Both the position numbers and the translations under genes were made by a program. Below are positions 30,589 to 39,391 of a stretch of DNA of 54,784 nt, piece after piece. This DNA comes from a virus. The stretch covers positions 1 through 54,784 of IMG/VR virus record IMGVR_UViG_3300048928_000674; one strand, given 5' to 3'. The notes under the pieces were generated by a model. That model was not told the DNA's origin and ran no database searches. It worked only from the letters and a program-made list of their open reading frames with translations. The stretch's first letter is position 1, and each line of letters opens with the position of its first letter.

Positions 30589-31084
30589 CTCGGCTTCCGT
30601 CGACGGCTACTTGCACATCGAGGGCTTCGACCAGTTCGGGCGTGAGACCTTTGACAAGAAACAGATCAGGAAAGGGATGCGCAAGGCTGGCCGCCTGGTC
30701 AGCCGCCGTGCCCAGCTGAACCTGGCCTTGGCCCGTGGACAAGACAACTACCCGGTCAGCCGAACCGGCAGGACCGTCGAGTCGATCACGTTCAAGGTCT
30801 CCCGGGCTGGTTTCCTGGTGAAGATTGCGCCGCGAAAGACCTCGTCCATGAAGGACTACTACCCGACCTACCTGCATTACGGCGTGAAGCAAGGGGCTCG
30901 CGTTCGTGGGCTCGCATCCGGCAAGCGCCGTGGTAAGGGCGAACGTGCCGCAACTCTCGCAGAGCGGGCCGCAAGCGGATGGCGCATCGCTCCACGGGCG
31001 AACTACATGGAAGACGCCCTGCAGGACGAAAAAGACCAAGTCCAGTCGATCCTCAAAGCAGCCTTCGCCGCCGCGTTGCGCTGA
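30581..31084 (+). CDS. Neck/tail completion protein, HK97 gp10-like
   Basis: The 167-residue protein (MRKAGRLVSRRAQLNLALAR, YPVSRTGRTVESITFKVSRA, YYPTYLHYGVKQGA) has the pattern of HK97 gp10-like neck proteins. A, G-rich AAGGGGGG precedes ATG 30581, which overlaps the previous gene. Confidence 0.8.
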   Translation: MANSASVDGYLHIEGFDQFGRETFDKKQIRKGMRKAGRLVSRRAQLNLALARGQDNYPVSRTGRTVESITFKVSRAGFLVKIAPRKTSSMKDYYPTYLHYGVKQGARVRGLASGKRRGKGERAATLAERAASGWRIAPRANYMEDALQDEKDQVQSILKAAFAAALR

Positions 31085-31114
31085 CCAGCAGGCCCGACGG
31101 GCCGGTGAATCTGT

Positions 31115-31708
31115 ATGAAAATCTCACCCATCATCGCGCATCTGCGCGAGTACTGCCCGAGCCTGGCTGACAGGATCTCGGGCGGGATCGACCTCGATGC
31201 CGTCAGTTCGTCGACCCTACTGAAGAATCCTTCAGCCTATGTGATCGCTGTTGATGACAAGGCTGGCGAGAACAAGGCACAGAACGCGGTAGCTCAGGAC
31301 ATCGAGGATCGTTTTGAGGTTGTGTTCGCTATGGACACCAAGGATGAACGTGGACAGCAGGCCGCCGACCTGCTGCACGACTTTCGCAAGGAACTGTGGC
31401 GGGCCTTGGTCGGCTGGCGCCCTGGTGATGAGTACGACCCCATCGTTTACGACGGAGGCGGGTTGGTGCTGATCAACCGTGCACGGGTGGTTTACCGCTT
31501 CAGCTTCTCGGCTGGCTTCCAGCTGGGCCGTAACCGCGGCAGTGAACTCGCCGAAACCTGGCACGAGTACGAGCTTGACGGCCTCCCGCCGCTGAAGGGC
31601 ATCGACTTCACCTACGACAGCCTGGACCCGAAAGACCCCAACCACACCGCGCCTGGCCCTGATGGTCGGGGCCAGGTGCGTTTTTCCACCGAACTCCCTC
31701 AAGAGTGA
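31115..31708 (+). CDS. Gp37-type tail terminator/completion protein
   Basis: The 197-residue protein has IIAHLREYCPSLADRISGGI and FEVVFAMDTKDERGQQAADL with ALVGWRPGD. This fits the Mu-like Gp37 family at the head-tail junction. It is followed by the tail sheath module. Confidence 0.82.
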   Translation: MKISPIIAHLREYCPSLADRISGGIDLDAVSSSTLLKNPSAYVIAVDDKAGENKAQNAVAQDIEDRFEVVFAMDTKDERGQQAADLLHDFRKELWRALVGWRPGDEYDPIVYDGGGLVLINRARVVYRFSFSAGFQLGRNRGSELAETWHEYELDGLPPLKGIDFTYDSLDPKDPNHTAPGPDGRGQVRFSTELPQE

Positions 31709-31713
31709 ACCCC

Positions 31714-31908
31714 ATGACTCAAATCACCGTGTACCCGGTAGAAGGGCGCGTTGCGCCTGATCCGGGCATGGGCGATACGGTGCCGGCCGAAGGGCGCACC
31801 GTGACGCTCGATATCTACTGGCAGCGCCGCCTGAACGACGGCGACGTGACCAAAGAGAAACCAGCCAAGGCGAAGGCCAAGGCCGCTACCGCTGGGAGCG
31901 CTGAATAA
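31714..31908 (+). CDS. DUF2635 phage protein
   Basis: The 64-residue product (MTQITVYPVEGRVAPDPGMG, TVTLDIYWQRRLNDGDV, Lys/Ala tail) is of the DUF2635 family, always found just before the sheath gene in Mu-like tails. The role is unknown. Its last base overlaps the sheath start. Confidence 0.83.
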   Translation: MTQITVYPVEGRVAPDPGMGDTVPAEGRTVTLDIYWQRRLNDGDVTKEKPAKAKAKAATAGSAE

Positions 31909-33392
31909 TGGCCATCAGTTTTAACGGCATTCCCAGCGACCTCAAAGTGCCGCTGTTCTACACCGAGGTGGATAACAGTCAGGCCAACACCGCCACCAGT
32001 TCCATGCCGCGCTTGATCGTCGGGCAGGTCAACGATGATTCCGTGGCCCCGGAAATCGGCAAGCTGACGCTGGTCCCCAGCCTGAGCTTGGCCAAGAGCA
32101 TCGGCGGCGTCGGCTCGATGCTGGCCGAGATGTACGACACCTGGCGCGGCATTGATCCGGCCGGTGAGGTGTGGTGCCTGCCGGTCAAGGCCACGGGCAC
32201 CAAGGCGACCGGCAAGGTGGCCTTCGTCGGCACCGCCACTGCCGGCGGCCAGATCAACCTGTACGTGGGCGGCCAGCGTGTGCGGGCCACCATCAGCAAC
32301 GGCGCCACGGCGACAGCGGCCGCGACAGCACTGGCAGCGGCGGTCAATGCGGCCGGGCTATCGGTGTCGGCCGTGGCCAACGCTGGTGATGTCACGCTGT
32401 CCTGCCGCTGGTCCGGCCTGAGCGGCAACGACATTCTGCTGCAGCTGAACCGCCAAGGCCGGACCAACGGTGAAATCACCCCGGACGGCCTGACCGTTAC
32501 CGTAACGGCGATGGCCAGCGGCGTGGGCACGCCCGACTTGGCTGCCGCCATTGCGGTGCTGGGTGACGAGCCGTTCGAGTTCCTGTGTGGTCCGTGGGCT
32601 GATGCCACGTCGCTGGACGCCTGGAAGGCCCTGATGAACGACAGCACCGGCCGCTGGAGCTGGTCGCGGCAGCTGTATGGCCATGTGTACACCGCTTCGC
32701 GCGGCACGCTGGGCGAGCTGGTGGCCTTGGGTGACCTTCGCAACGACGCGCATGTCACCGTCTACGGCTTTGAGAAACCCAGTTCGGACCCGGTGTGGCG
32801 ACAGGCTGCAGCCTATGCGGCACGGCAGGCCGTGTTTATCTCGGCTGACCCGGCGCGGCCGACGCAAACCGGCGAAATGAACAACATCACGCCGGCCCCG
32901 GCGGGCGAGCGCTTCATGCTGCTGGAACGCCAATCGCTGCTGAGCCACGGTATTGCCACGGCTTACTGTTCCAGTGGCACCCAGCGCATCGAGCGGGCGG
33001 TGACCACCTACCAGAAGAACGACTTGGGGCAGGTGGACAACTCGTATCTGGACAGCGAGACGCTGCACCAGTCGGCCTACATCATCCGCTTCCTCAAAGG
33101 GCGCATCACCAGCAAGTACGGCCGTCACAAGCTGGCCAACGACGGTACGCGCTTCGGCGCCGGTCAGGCGATCGTCACGCCGGGAGTAATCCGCGCTGAG
33201 CTGATCGCCGGGTACTACAACCTTGAGCAAATGGGACTGGTCGAGAACGCCGACGCCTTCGCACAGAACCTGGTGGTGGAGCGTTCGTTGACGGATCCGA
33301 CCCGCGTCAACGTGCTGTATCCGCCAGACCTAGTGAACCAGCTGCGGGTGTTCGCCCTGCAGTACCAGTTCCGTCTGCAGTATCAGGTGTAA
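31908..33392 (+). CDS. Tail sheath protein, Mu gpL-like
   Basis: The 494-residue protein is the contractile sheath: MAISFNGIPSDLKVPLFYTE, KLTLVPSLSLAKSIGGVGSM, FLCGPWADATSLDAWKALMN and, near the end, YYNLEQMGLVENADAFAQNL. Its presence makes the phage a myovirus even though the head is HK97-like. Confidence 0.95.
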   Translation: MAISFNGIPSDLKVPLFYTEVDNSQANTATSSMPRLIVGQVNDDSVAPEIGKLTLVPSLSLAKSIGGVGSMLAEMYDTWRGIDPAGEVWCLPVKATGTKATGKVAFVGTATAGGQINLYVGGQRVRATISNGATATAAATALAAAVNAAGLSVSAVANAGDVTLSCRWSGLSGNDILLQLNRQGRTNGEITPDGLTVTVTAMASGVGTPDLAAAIAVLGDEPFEFLCGPWADATSLDAWKALMNDSTGRWSWSRQLYGHVYTASRGTLGELVALGDLRNDAHVTVYGFEKPSSDPVWRQAAAYAARQAVFISADPARPTQTGEMNNITPAPAGERFMLLERQSLLSHGIATAYCSSGTQRIERAVTTYQKNDLGQVDNSYLDSETLHQSAYIIRFLKGRITSKYGRHKLANDGTRFGAGQAIVTPGVIRAELIAGYYNLEQMGLVENADAFAQNLVVERSLTDPTRVNVLYPPDLVNQLRVFALQYQFRLQYQV

Positions 33393-33407
33393 GTAAAACA
33401 TTCACCG

Positions 33408-33434
33408 AAGCCCGCCGTTGCGCGGGCTTTTTTG
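33408..33434 (+). terminator. Short hairpin with T-run between sheath and tube genes
   Basis: AAGCCCGC and GCGGGCTT form an 8-bp stem with a 6-base loop, then TTTTTT. It may reduce transcription past the sheath or protect the mRNA end, unless late antitermination overrides it. Confidence 0.7.
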
Positions 33435-33446
33435 TAGGAGCTGCCC

Positions 33447-33794
33447 ATGGGCAAGAAAGTCGCGGGTACCGCCTTCATCAAGGCAGACGGTACCCAATTC
33501 ACTGTAACGGGCGGGGTAGAGGCCCCGCTGATGGACAAGAAGCGCGAGAGCGTGGCGCCGGGCTACTTCAAGGAAGAAGACCTAGTGCCCTATGTGGCAG
33601 TCAGCGTGGTCGATGACCCCGACCTGCCCATCGCGCAAATCACGGCGGCCACTGATACGACGGTGACCGCTGAGTTTGCCAACGGCCGCGTTTACGTGCT
33701 GTCGGGGGCATATCTGGTTGGCGAGCCGGCCGCCAAGGGCGATGACGGTACGCTGGAGCTGCGTTGGGAAGGTACCAAGGGGGTGTGGCAATGA
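33447..33794 (+). CDS. Tail tube protein, Mu gpM-like
   Basis: The 115-residue protein (MGKKVAGTAFIKADGTQFTV, GGVEAPLMDKKRESVAPGYF) matches the Mu-type tail tube family that lines the sheath. AGGAG precedes the ATG. Its stop overlaps the next start. Confidence 0.9.
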   Translation: MGKKVAGTAFIKADGTQFTVTGGVEAPLMDKKRESVAPGYFKEEDLVPYVAVSVVDDPDLPIAQITAATDTTVTAEFANGRVYVLSGAYLVGEPAAKGDDGTLELRWEGTKGVWQ

Positions 33795-34141
33795 AAGAAG
33801 TGATTCAACTGTCTGTGCCTATTCAGGCGCACGGTGAAGAAGTGAGCGTGCTGGAGCTGCGCCGGCCGACGGTTCAAGAGGTGCGCGCGATCAAGGCGCT
33901 GCCGTACAAGATCGACAAAGACGAAGCCGTTACCCTGGACATGGATGTGGCGGCCAAGTACATCGCCGTGTGCGGCCATATCCCGCCGTCGTCGGTCAAC
34001 CAGCTGGACCTTGCCGACCTGAACGACGTTTCCTGGAAGGTAGCCGGTTTTTTCATGACGCCGGCATCACCGAGTACGAAGACCTCATCGCCGTCGTCTA
34101 CGACCTCGCCTGGTTCTGGAGATCCGACCCCGAACAAGTAA
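33791..34141 (+). CDS. Tail assembly chaperone, short form
   Basis: The 116-residue protein (LSVPIQAHGEEVSVLELRRP, TVQEVRAIKALPYKIDKDEA) is of the Mu/P2 gpE-like tail assembly family. The frame-0 end (TPASPSTKTSSPSSTTSPGS) is low complexity, as expected past a frameshift site. ATG 33791 overlaps the tube stop. Confidence 0.87.
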   Translation: MKEVIQLSVPIQAHGEEVSVLELRRPTVQEVRAIKALPYKIDKDEAVTLDMDVAAKYIAVCGHIPPSSVNQLDLADLNDVSWKVAGFFMTPASPSTKTSSPSSTTSPGSGDPTPNK

Positions 34142-34224
34142 TGGCCCGAACGCTGGACGTGATTCTGGAGGCAGGCATGCACAGCGAGCGCATCGCGGAA
34201 ACGCTGAGGGGGGAGGATGGCTGA
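33791..34224 (+). CDS. Tail assembly chaperone, long -1 frameshift form
   Basis: T TTT TTC at 34048-34054 is a classic slippery heptamer. A -1 shift there leaves frame 0 and continues as HDAGITEYEDLIAVVYDLAW, ending RIAETLRGEDG at 34224. The long form joins the chaperone head to a second domain, as in P2 E/E' and lambda G/GT. The position just before the tape measure gene is the usual one. The feature is shown as one span and includes the shift. Confidence 0.8.
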
Positions 34225-36127
34225 CAAGTTTCAGCTCAAGGCGCTGATCACCGGCGTCGACAAGCTGTCGCCAACGCTTGCCGGCGCGCGCAAGAACATT
34301 GCCGCGTTCCGCAAGAATCTGGAAAGCACCGGCCTTGGCAAGATCGGCTGGAGCGATATCGTCACCGGCGGGGCCATGGCGGCCCCGTTCATTGCCGGCG
34401 CCAAGGCGGCCATCGACTTTGAGTCGCAGATGGCCGACGTGCGCAAGGTGGTGAACTTCGACACGCCAACCCAGTTCAAGGAAATGGGTGATGACATTGG
34501 CCGAATGTCTGAACGATTGCCCATGGCCGCGACGGACATTGCCAAGATCGTCGCGGCCGGTGGGCAGTCGGGCATTGCCCGTGATGAGTTGCTGGGCTTC
34601 GCCGAAGCGGCGGTGAAGATGGGCATTGCCTTCGATCAGACCGCCGATGAATCCGGCGACATGATGGCGAAGTGGCGCACCGCGTTTCGCATGAATCAGG
34701 CCGAGGTGGTTGGCCTGGCTGACCGTATCAACTACCTCGGCAACACCGGCCCGGCCAACACCAAGCAGATTTCCGCCATCGTCACCGAAGTCGGCGCGCT
34801 GGGTGAAGTCGCGGGTATGTCGTCGGCGCAGGTCGCGGCCATTGGTGCCACCATGGCCGGGGTGGGCGTCAAGCAGGACGTGGCCGCCACGGGCATCAAG
34901 AACTTCATGTTGGCCATGACCAAGGGCACGGCGGCCACCAAAGCGCAGGCACAGGCCTACAAGTCGTTGCGGCTGGATTCCAAGACGGTGGCCGAGAGCA
35001 TGCAGAAGGATGCCCAAGGCACCATGCTGGACTTGCTCAAGCGTATCGGTCAGGTCGATGCGGCGAAGCGCCCGGCGCTGTTGGCCGAGCTGTTCGGTAC
35101 CGAGTCCATCGGGGCCATCACGCCGCTGCTGACCAACCTGGAGCTGCTGCGCGGTAACCTGGACAAGGTCAGCGATGCACAACAGTTCGCCGGTTCCATG
35201 GAGCAGGAATATGCGTCCCGGGCGGCGACTACCGCGAACAACCTGCAGCTGCTGCGCAACAGCGTGGCGGGTGTGGCCCGGGAAATCGGCAACGCCTTGC
35301 TGCCGGGGATCAACGCGGTGGTGGATCAACTGCGCCCGTGGATCTCTCAGGCGGCGCAAATGGTGCGTGATAACCCGCAGATGGTGCGCGGCATCGTCAT
35401 TGCCGGTGCGGCCTTCACGGCGCTGCGTGCGGCGGTGTTTGCCGCCACAGTGGCCACGCGCCTGCTGGGCGTGGCCTTTGCCGCCACACCGGTCGGCCTA
35501 ATCGCGGTTGGTATCGCGGCAGCGGCCGGCCTGATCGTTGCCAACTGGGAGAAGCTCGCACCGTTCTTCTCGGCCCTGTGGGAGCTGATCAAGGCTTACA
35601 GCGTTCCGTTCCTGGACTTCATGAAACAGCTGGTCGACTGGTCGCCGTTGGGCATGATCACCCGTAACTGGGAGCCTATCGTGGCCTTCTTCAAGGGGCT
35701 TTGGGATCGGGTCAGCCCATACCTGCAGCCGATCATCAAGCTGTTTGGCGAAGGTGACGGGGAAAGCGTGGCCGGCCGGGTCCAAAAGATGGCGGACGAG
35801 CAGAAGCGCCGTAACGCCGGGGCGGGTGGTGGCACGGGCGACATGCTCATGGCCGGCGCCGGTATCTCTGCCCGCAACCGGCAGGAATACAACAACCAGC
35901 AATTCGGCATCAATCCCGGCGCGCTGCTGCAGGCGCCTGGCCGTTTGCCGGCGGCGGGCTCTCTGTTGCGGCAGTCGGCGGGGGCTAACCAGACCCAGCT
36001 GGAAGGTGAGCTGCGAGTGAAGTTCGACAACGCACCGCCCGGCATGCGGGTTGAGTCTACCCAAAGTAATCAGCCCGGGCTGCTGGTTCGTTCCAACGTG
36101 GGGCAACGCTCCTTGGGAGGTGGCTAG
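34217..36127 (+). CDS. Tail tape measure protein
   Basis: The 636-residue protein begins MADKFQLKALITGVDKLSPT and has a TP901-type core (FESQMADVRKVVNFDTPTQF, GIARDELLGFAEAAVKMGI). Two hydrophobic stretches (GIVIAGAAFTALRAAVFAAT, TPVGLIAVGIAAAAGLIVAN) follow. It sets tail length and helps DNA exit; the size predicts a fairly short tail, near 90-100 nm. It overlaps the chaperone end. Confidence 0.93.
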   Translation: MADKFQLKALITGVDKLSPTLAGARKNIAAFRKNLESTGLGKIGWSDIVTGGAMAAPFIAGAKAAIDFESQMADVRKVVNFDTPTQFKEMGDDIGRMSERLPMAATDIAKIVAAGGQSGIARDELLGFAEAAVKMGIAFDQTADESGDMMAKWRTAFRMNQAEVVGLADRINYLGNTGPANTKQISAIVTEVGALGEVAGMSSAQVAAIGATMAGVGVKQDVAATGIKNFMLAMTKGTAATKAQAQAYKSLRLDSKTVAESMQKDAQGTMLDLLKRIGQVDAAKRPALLAELFGTESIGAITPLLTNLELLRGNLDKVSDAQQFAGSMEQEYASRAATTANNLQLLRNSVAGVAREIGNALLPGINAVVDQLRPWISQAAQMVRDNPQMVRGIVIAGAAFTALRAAVFAATVATRLLGVAFAATPVGLIAVGIAAAAGLIVANWEKLAPFFSALWELIKAYSVPFLDFMKQLVDWSPLGMITRNWEPIVAFFKGLWDRVSPYLQPIIKLFGEGDGESVAGRVQKMADEQKRRNAGAGGGTGDMLMAGAGISARNRQEYNNQQFGINPGALLQAPGRLPAAGSLLRQSAGANQTQLEGELRVKFDNAPPGMRVESTQSNQPGLLVRSNVGQRSLGGG

Positions 36128-37386
36128 TGAGTGAATGGCGTGACATGCGCCGCGAGGCCTCGTTTCGCGGCGTGCCATTCTGGGTCGACAGCGACAGTGT
36201 GCCGGTGGGCCGGCGCACCCAGTTGCATGAATACCCTAAGCGCGATCAGCCGCTGGTCGAGGACATGGGGCGGCGCACGCGTGAATATCGGTTTACCGGG
36301 TTCATCATCGGTGACGACTTCATCAGTCAACGTGACCGCCTGCTGGTGGCCCTGGACACGGCCGGGCCGGGCGAACTGGTACACCCTTGGTTTGGCCGCG
36401 TTACGGTAACGGCAGGGGATTGTGAAGTCTCCCATGCCCGTGATGAGCTGGGCATGGTACGGCTCAATCTGTCGTTCATTGACGGCATGCTGATGTTCCC
36501 GGTGCAGCGGGTTAACACCCGTAAGCAACTGGCGGCGCATGTGCCCAGCCTGCTGGAGTCGATCAAGGCGCGGTTCAATGCCTTGATGGACAAGGTGAAC
36601 TGGGCCAGGCAGCAGGTCAACGCGGTGCGACGAGCCATCGCCAGTGCCTATGCCTTCGCCATCAACTTCCTCAAGCCGCTGACATCCTTGGCGGCCGACC
36701 TTGGTGCCCTGGTGCAGTCGGTCATCAACGCACCCGGGGCATTGATGGCCAGCCTGCTGAGCGACGTGGCCAGCATTGAACGCTGGTTCAGCGGCTACGG
36801 TTCCAGCGGTTCGCTGCATTCGTCCAAGTCCAAGGCCGAAGCGATTGTGGCCCTGTCGCAGGAACGGCCGGCGACCAACGACCCCGATATCGCCATCATC
36901 CAGCAAGCGGTCATTGGCCTGGTGCAGGATGCCGCGCTGTTGGACTTGCTGCTGGATGTGGCGGAGGTGCCGGTGGCCGGGGTGCAGACGGTCGAGCAGC
37001 CGGCCGCGCTCAGTGTCCAGCTGGAACAAGGCGGCAGTACGGTAGAGGCGGGTAGCGTGATGGAGCCTACGGTTCCTGTCGCAGACGACGTGCTGGCCGC
37101 CAGAGACGCTATCAGCGAGGCGATGTGGGTCATTGCAGGGGAAAGCCTGCCGGATCACTTCGGCGTGCTTAGCGACGCGCGTTTGGCCATGGACAGGCAC
37201 CTGACCGAAGTGGCGCGCAGCGGCGTATGGCTTCGGCCCTATCAGCCACGGGTCACGGTGTCTTCGCTGGTGTTGGCCCACCGGCTGTACGGCGATGCCC
37301 TGCGCGGCGCCGAAATCGTTTCGCGCAATGCGATTCGCCACCCGGGCTTCGTGCCCGCCGTAGAACTGCAAATCGCCAAGAGTTAA
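36127..37386 (+). CDS. DNA circularization/tail protein, Mu gpN-like
   Basis: The 419-residue protein starts at GTG 36127, overlapping the tape measure stop. Its N-terminus (REASFRGVPFWVDSDSVPVG, HEYPKRDQPLVEDMGRRTRE) is the DNA circularization N-terminal domain of Mu gpN-like baseplate hub proteins. Confidence 0.9.
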   Translation: MSEWRDMRREASFRGVPFWVDSDSVPVGRRTQLHEYPKRDQPLVEDMGRRTREYRFTGFIIGDDFISQRDRLLVALDTAGPGELVHPWFGRVTVTAGDCEVSHARDELGMVRLNLSFIDGMLMFPVQRVNTRKQLAAHVPSLLESIKARFNALMDKVNWARQQVNAVRRAIASAYAFAINFLKPLTSLAADLGALVQSVINAPGALMASLLSDVASIERWFSGYGSSGSLHSSKSKAEAIVALSQERPATNDPDIAIIQQAVIGLVQDAALLDLLLDVAEVPVAGVQTVEQPAALSVQLEQGGSTVEAGSVMEPTVPVADDVLAARDAISEAMWVIAGESLPDHFGVLSDARLAMDRHLTEVARSGVWLRPYQPRVTVSSLVLAHRLYGDALRGAEIVSRNAIRHPGFVPAVELQIAKS

Positions 37387-37389
37387 CCC

Positions 37390-38499
37390 ATGGAACCAGA
37401 CAATACCGTCACCCTGAGCGTTGGCGGGCACGACTACGCCGGTTGGAAAGACGTGCGGATCAGTGCCGGCCTGGAGCGGCAAGCCCGGGATTTCAGTCTG
37501 GCGATCACCTGGAAGTGGCCCGGCGGCAGTGATGTGCCGCTGCGGGTGCGGCAGGGTGAAGTCGTCGAAGTACGCATTGGCGATGACCTGCTGCTGACCG
37601 GCTACGTGTTCAGCACGCCGATTCGCTATGACAGCCAGAACATCACCCTGAGCATTGTGGGCCGGTCGAAAACGGCCGACCTGGTGGATTGCGCGGCGAT
37701 CAACTCCCCCGGCCAGTGGCGCGGCCAGAGCGTGCAAAAGATTGTCGAGGCGCTGGCTGGTGAGTACGGCGTCAAGGTGATCAACGAGAGCCCGGGCACA
37801 CTGGGCCTGGACGATCACACCATCGAGCCGGGAGAAACCGCCTTTGAGAGTATCGACCGTCTGCTGACCCTTTCCCGGCTGTTCAGCACCGACGACGGCA
37901 ACGGCCGTCTGGTGATTGCCAGCCCGGGCACGGCAGGGCGCGCGGTCGACGCGCTGGAGCTGGGCAAGAACATTCTGGAAGCGGATACCGCGCTGGACTT
38001 TTCCAACGTGTTCTCCGAGTACATCAGCCGAGGCCAGCGCAGCGGTACGGATGGATCGTTTGGCGTGGAAGCCAGCGAGGTGGAGGCCAGCGTGGCGGAT
38101 GACCGGGTGGCTCGCCGCCGGGTCAAGGTGATCAACCAGTCAGGGCAGATGACCACCACCTTGGCCCGGGCGCGCGTCGAGTGGGAGCGGGCCAACGCCA
38201 TCAGTCGGGCCTTGACGGTCAACTACGTGGTGCAGGGGTGGCGGCAGAGCAGTGGCGAGCTGTGGCGGCACAACATGATTGTGCGGGTCATTGACCCGCT
38301 GATTGGCTTGGACCGCGACATGCTGATCAGCCAGATCAGTTACGACCTGGATGGCAGCGGCACCCTGACCAAAATGACCGTGGCCCCGCCTGATGGCTTC
38401 CTGCCTGAGCCCAACGACGCCTACGAGAGCCGCAAGCTCAAGAAGGGCAAGAAGACCGACAACTTTGAATACCTCATTCCTGCGGACTACAAGCCATGA
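37390..38499 (+). CDS. Baseplate hub protein, Mu gpP-like
   Basis: The 369-residue protein (TVTLSVGGHDYAGWKDVRIS, VRQGEVVEVRIGDDLLLTGY, WERANAISRALTVNYVVQGW) belongs to the Mu gpP/gpD-type hub family. It forms the tail hub with the spike protein encoded next. Stop and next start overlap. Confidence 0.92.
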   Translation: MEPDNTVTLSVGGHDYAGWKDVRISAGLERQARDFSLAITWKWPGGSDVPLRVRQGEVVEVRIGDDLLLTGYVFSTPIRYDSQNITLSIVGRSKTADLVDCAAINSPGQWRGQSVQKIVEALAGEYGVKVINESPGTLGLDDHTIEPGETAFESIDRLLTLSRLFSTDDGNGRLVIASPGTAGRAVDALELGKNILEADTALDFSNVFSEYISRGQRSGTDGSFGVEASEVEASVADDRVARRRVKVINQSGQMTTTLARARVEWERANAISRALTVNYVVQGWRQSSGELWRHNMIVRVIDPLIGLDRDMLISQISYDLDGSGTLTKMTVAPPDGFLPEPNDAYESRKLKKGKKTDNFEYLIPADYKP

Positions 38500-39008
38500 G
38501 AAACCCATTAGCGGGCGTGCTGGCCCGGGGCGTGGTCGTGCTCGCCAACTCGGCGCGCAAGCTGCAGGCGCTGCAGCTGCGCATCACCGCCGGGGAAGTC
38601 AAAGACGATGTGGAACACCTTGAGCCCTACGGCTACACCGCTTGCCCGCATGACGGCGCCGAGGCGCTGGTGGGTTTTCTCGGTGACCGCAGCCATGGGG
38701 TGGTGATCATGGTGGCCGACCGGCGCTTTCGCCTGCAGGGCCTAAAGCCCGGCGAAGTAGCGCTGCACACCGACGAGGGCGATTACCTGGTGTTTAAGCG
38801 CGGTCGGGTGCTTGAGGTCGAAACCATGACGCTCAAGGTCACGGCCGGGGAGTCGATCGACTTTGACACCCCGGTCATTCGCACCACCGGCCGGATCGAA
38901 TCGGAAGGCGACCAGGTGGCCGCCGGCATCAGCCAGATCGAGCACGTCCACGACGGCGTACTACGTGGCCAGCTCAGTACCAACAAGCCGGTAGGGGGTG
39001 GCGAATGA
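38496..39008 (+). CDS. Baseplate assembly protein V / Mu gp45-like spike
   Basis: The 170-residue protein (KDDVEHLEPYGYTACPHDGA, HGVVIMVADRRFRLQGLKPG, HVHDGVLRGQLSTNKPVGGG) matches Mu gp45/gpV spike proteins. The His-rich end could hold a metal ion at the tip. It overlaps both neighbours by four bases. Confidence 0.9.
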   Translation: MRNPLAGVLARGVVVLANSARKLQALQLRITAGEVKDDVEHLEPYGYTACPHDGAEALVGFLGDRSHGVVIMVADRRFRLQGLKPGEVALHTDEGDYLVFKRGRVLEVETMTLKVTAGESIDFDTPVIRTTGRIESEGDQVAAGISQIEHVHDGVLRGQLSTNKPVGGGE

Positions 39009-39391
39009 GCCGCGAAACCCTGCTGCGCCGGTCCGTGAGCATCAGCCTGTTCAGTTGGCGGCGCGCGGCCGCTGATGATCAGGTCGACGGCGATGACCGC
39101 CAAGGCTGGTGGGCCGATTGCGTGCCGACCGTGGCGGGCGACCAGATCGGTTCGCGCCTGTGGCTGCTGCGGCGGCGCACGATCACCCCGGAAACCCTGC
39201 GAGACGCCCGCGAGTACGCCGAAGAGGCGCTGCGCTGGATGACCGAAGACGAAATCGTCACCGCCGTTACCGTAACGGTCGAGCGTCAGGGCCTTGATCG
39301 GATCAACCTGCAGGTGCTGTTGACCGAGGCCCATGGCGAAACCCTGAAACTGGCGTTTGAGGACGCGTGGAGGTTGATCAATGCCGTATGA
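39005..39391 (+). CDS. Baseplate protein, Mu gp46-like
   Basis: The 128-residue protein (QGWWADCVPTVAGDQIGSRL, EYAEEALRWMTEDEIVTAVT) fits the GP46 family of wedge-type baseplate proteins. It sits between the spike and the gp47-type gene in Mu order. Confidence 0.9.
   Translation: MSRETLLRRSVSISLFSWRRAAADDQVDGDDRQGWWADCVPTVAGDQIGSRLWLLRRRTITPETLRDAREYAEEALRWMTEDEIVTAVTVTVERQGLDRINLQVLLTEAHGETLKLAFEDAWRLINAV

Noticed and set aside
34085-35359. 424-codon leftward open frame opposite the tape measure gene
   Set aside because: Shadow frame of the tape measure gene, low-complexity His/Arg/Gly-rich translation.
36124-37818. 564-codon leftward open frame opposite the gpN/gpP genes
   Set aside because: It is a shadow of two well-identified baseplate genes; the His/Gln/Arg-rich translation matches no real protein type.
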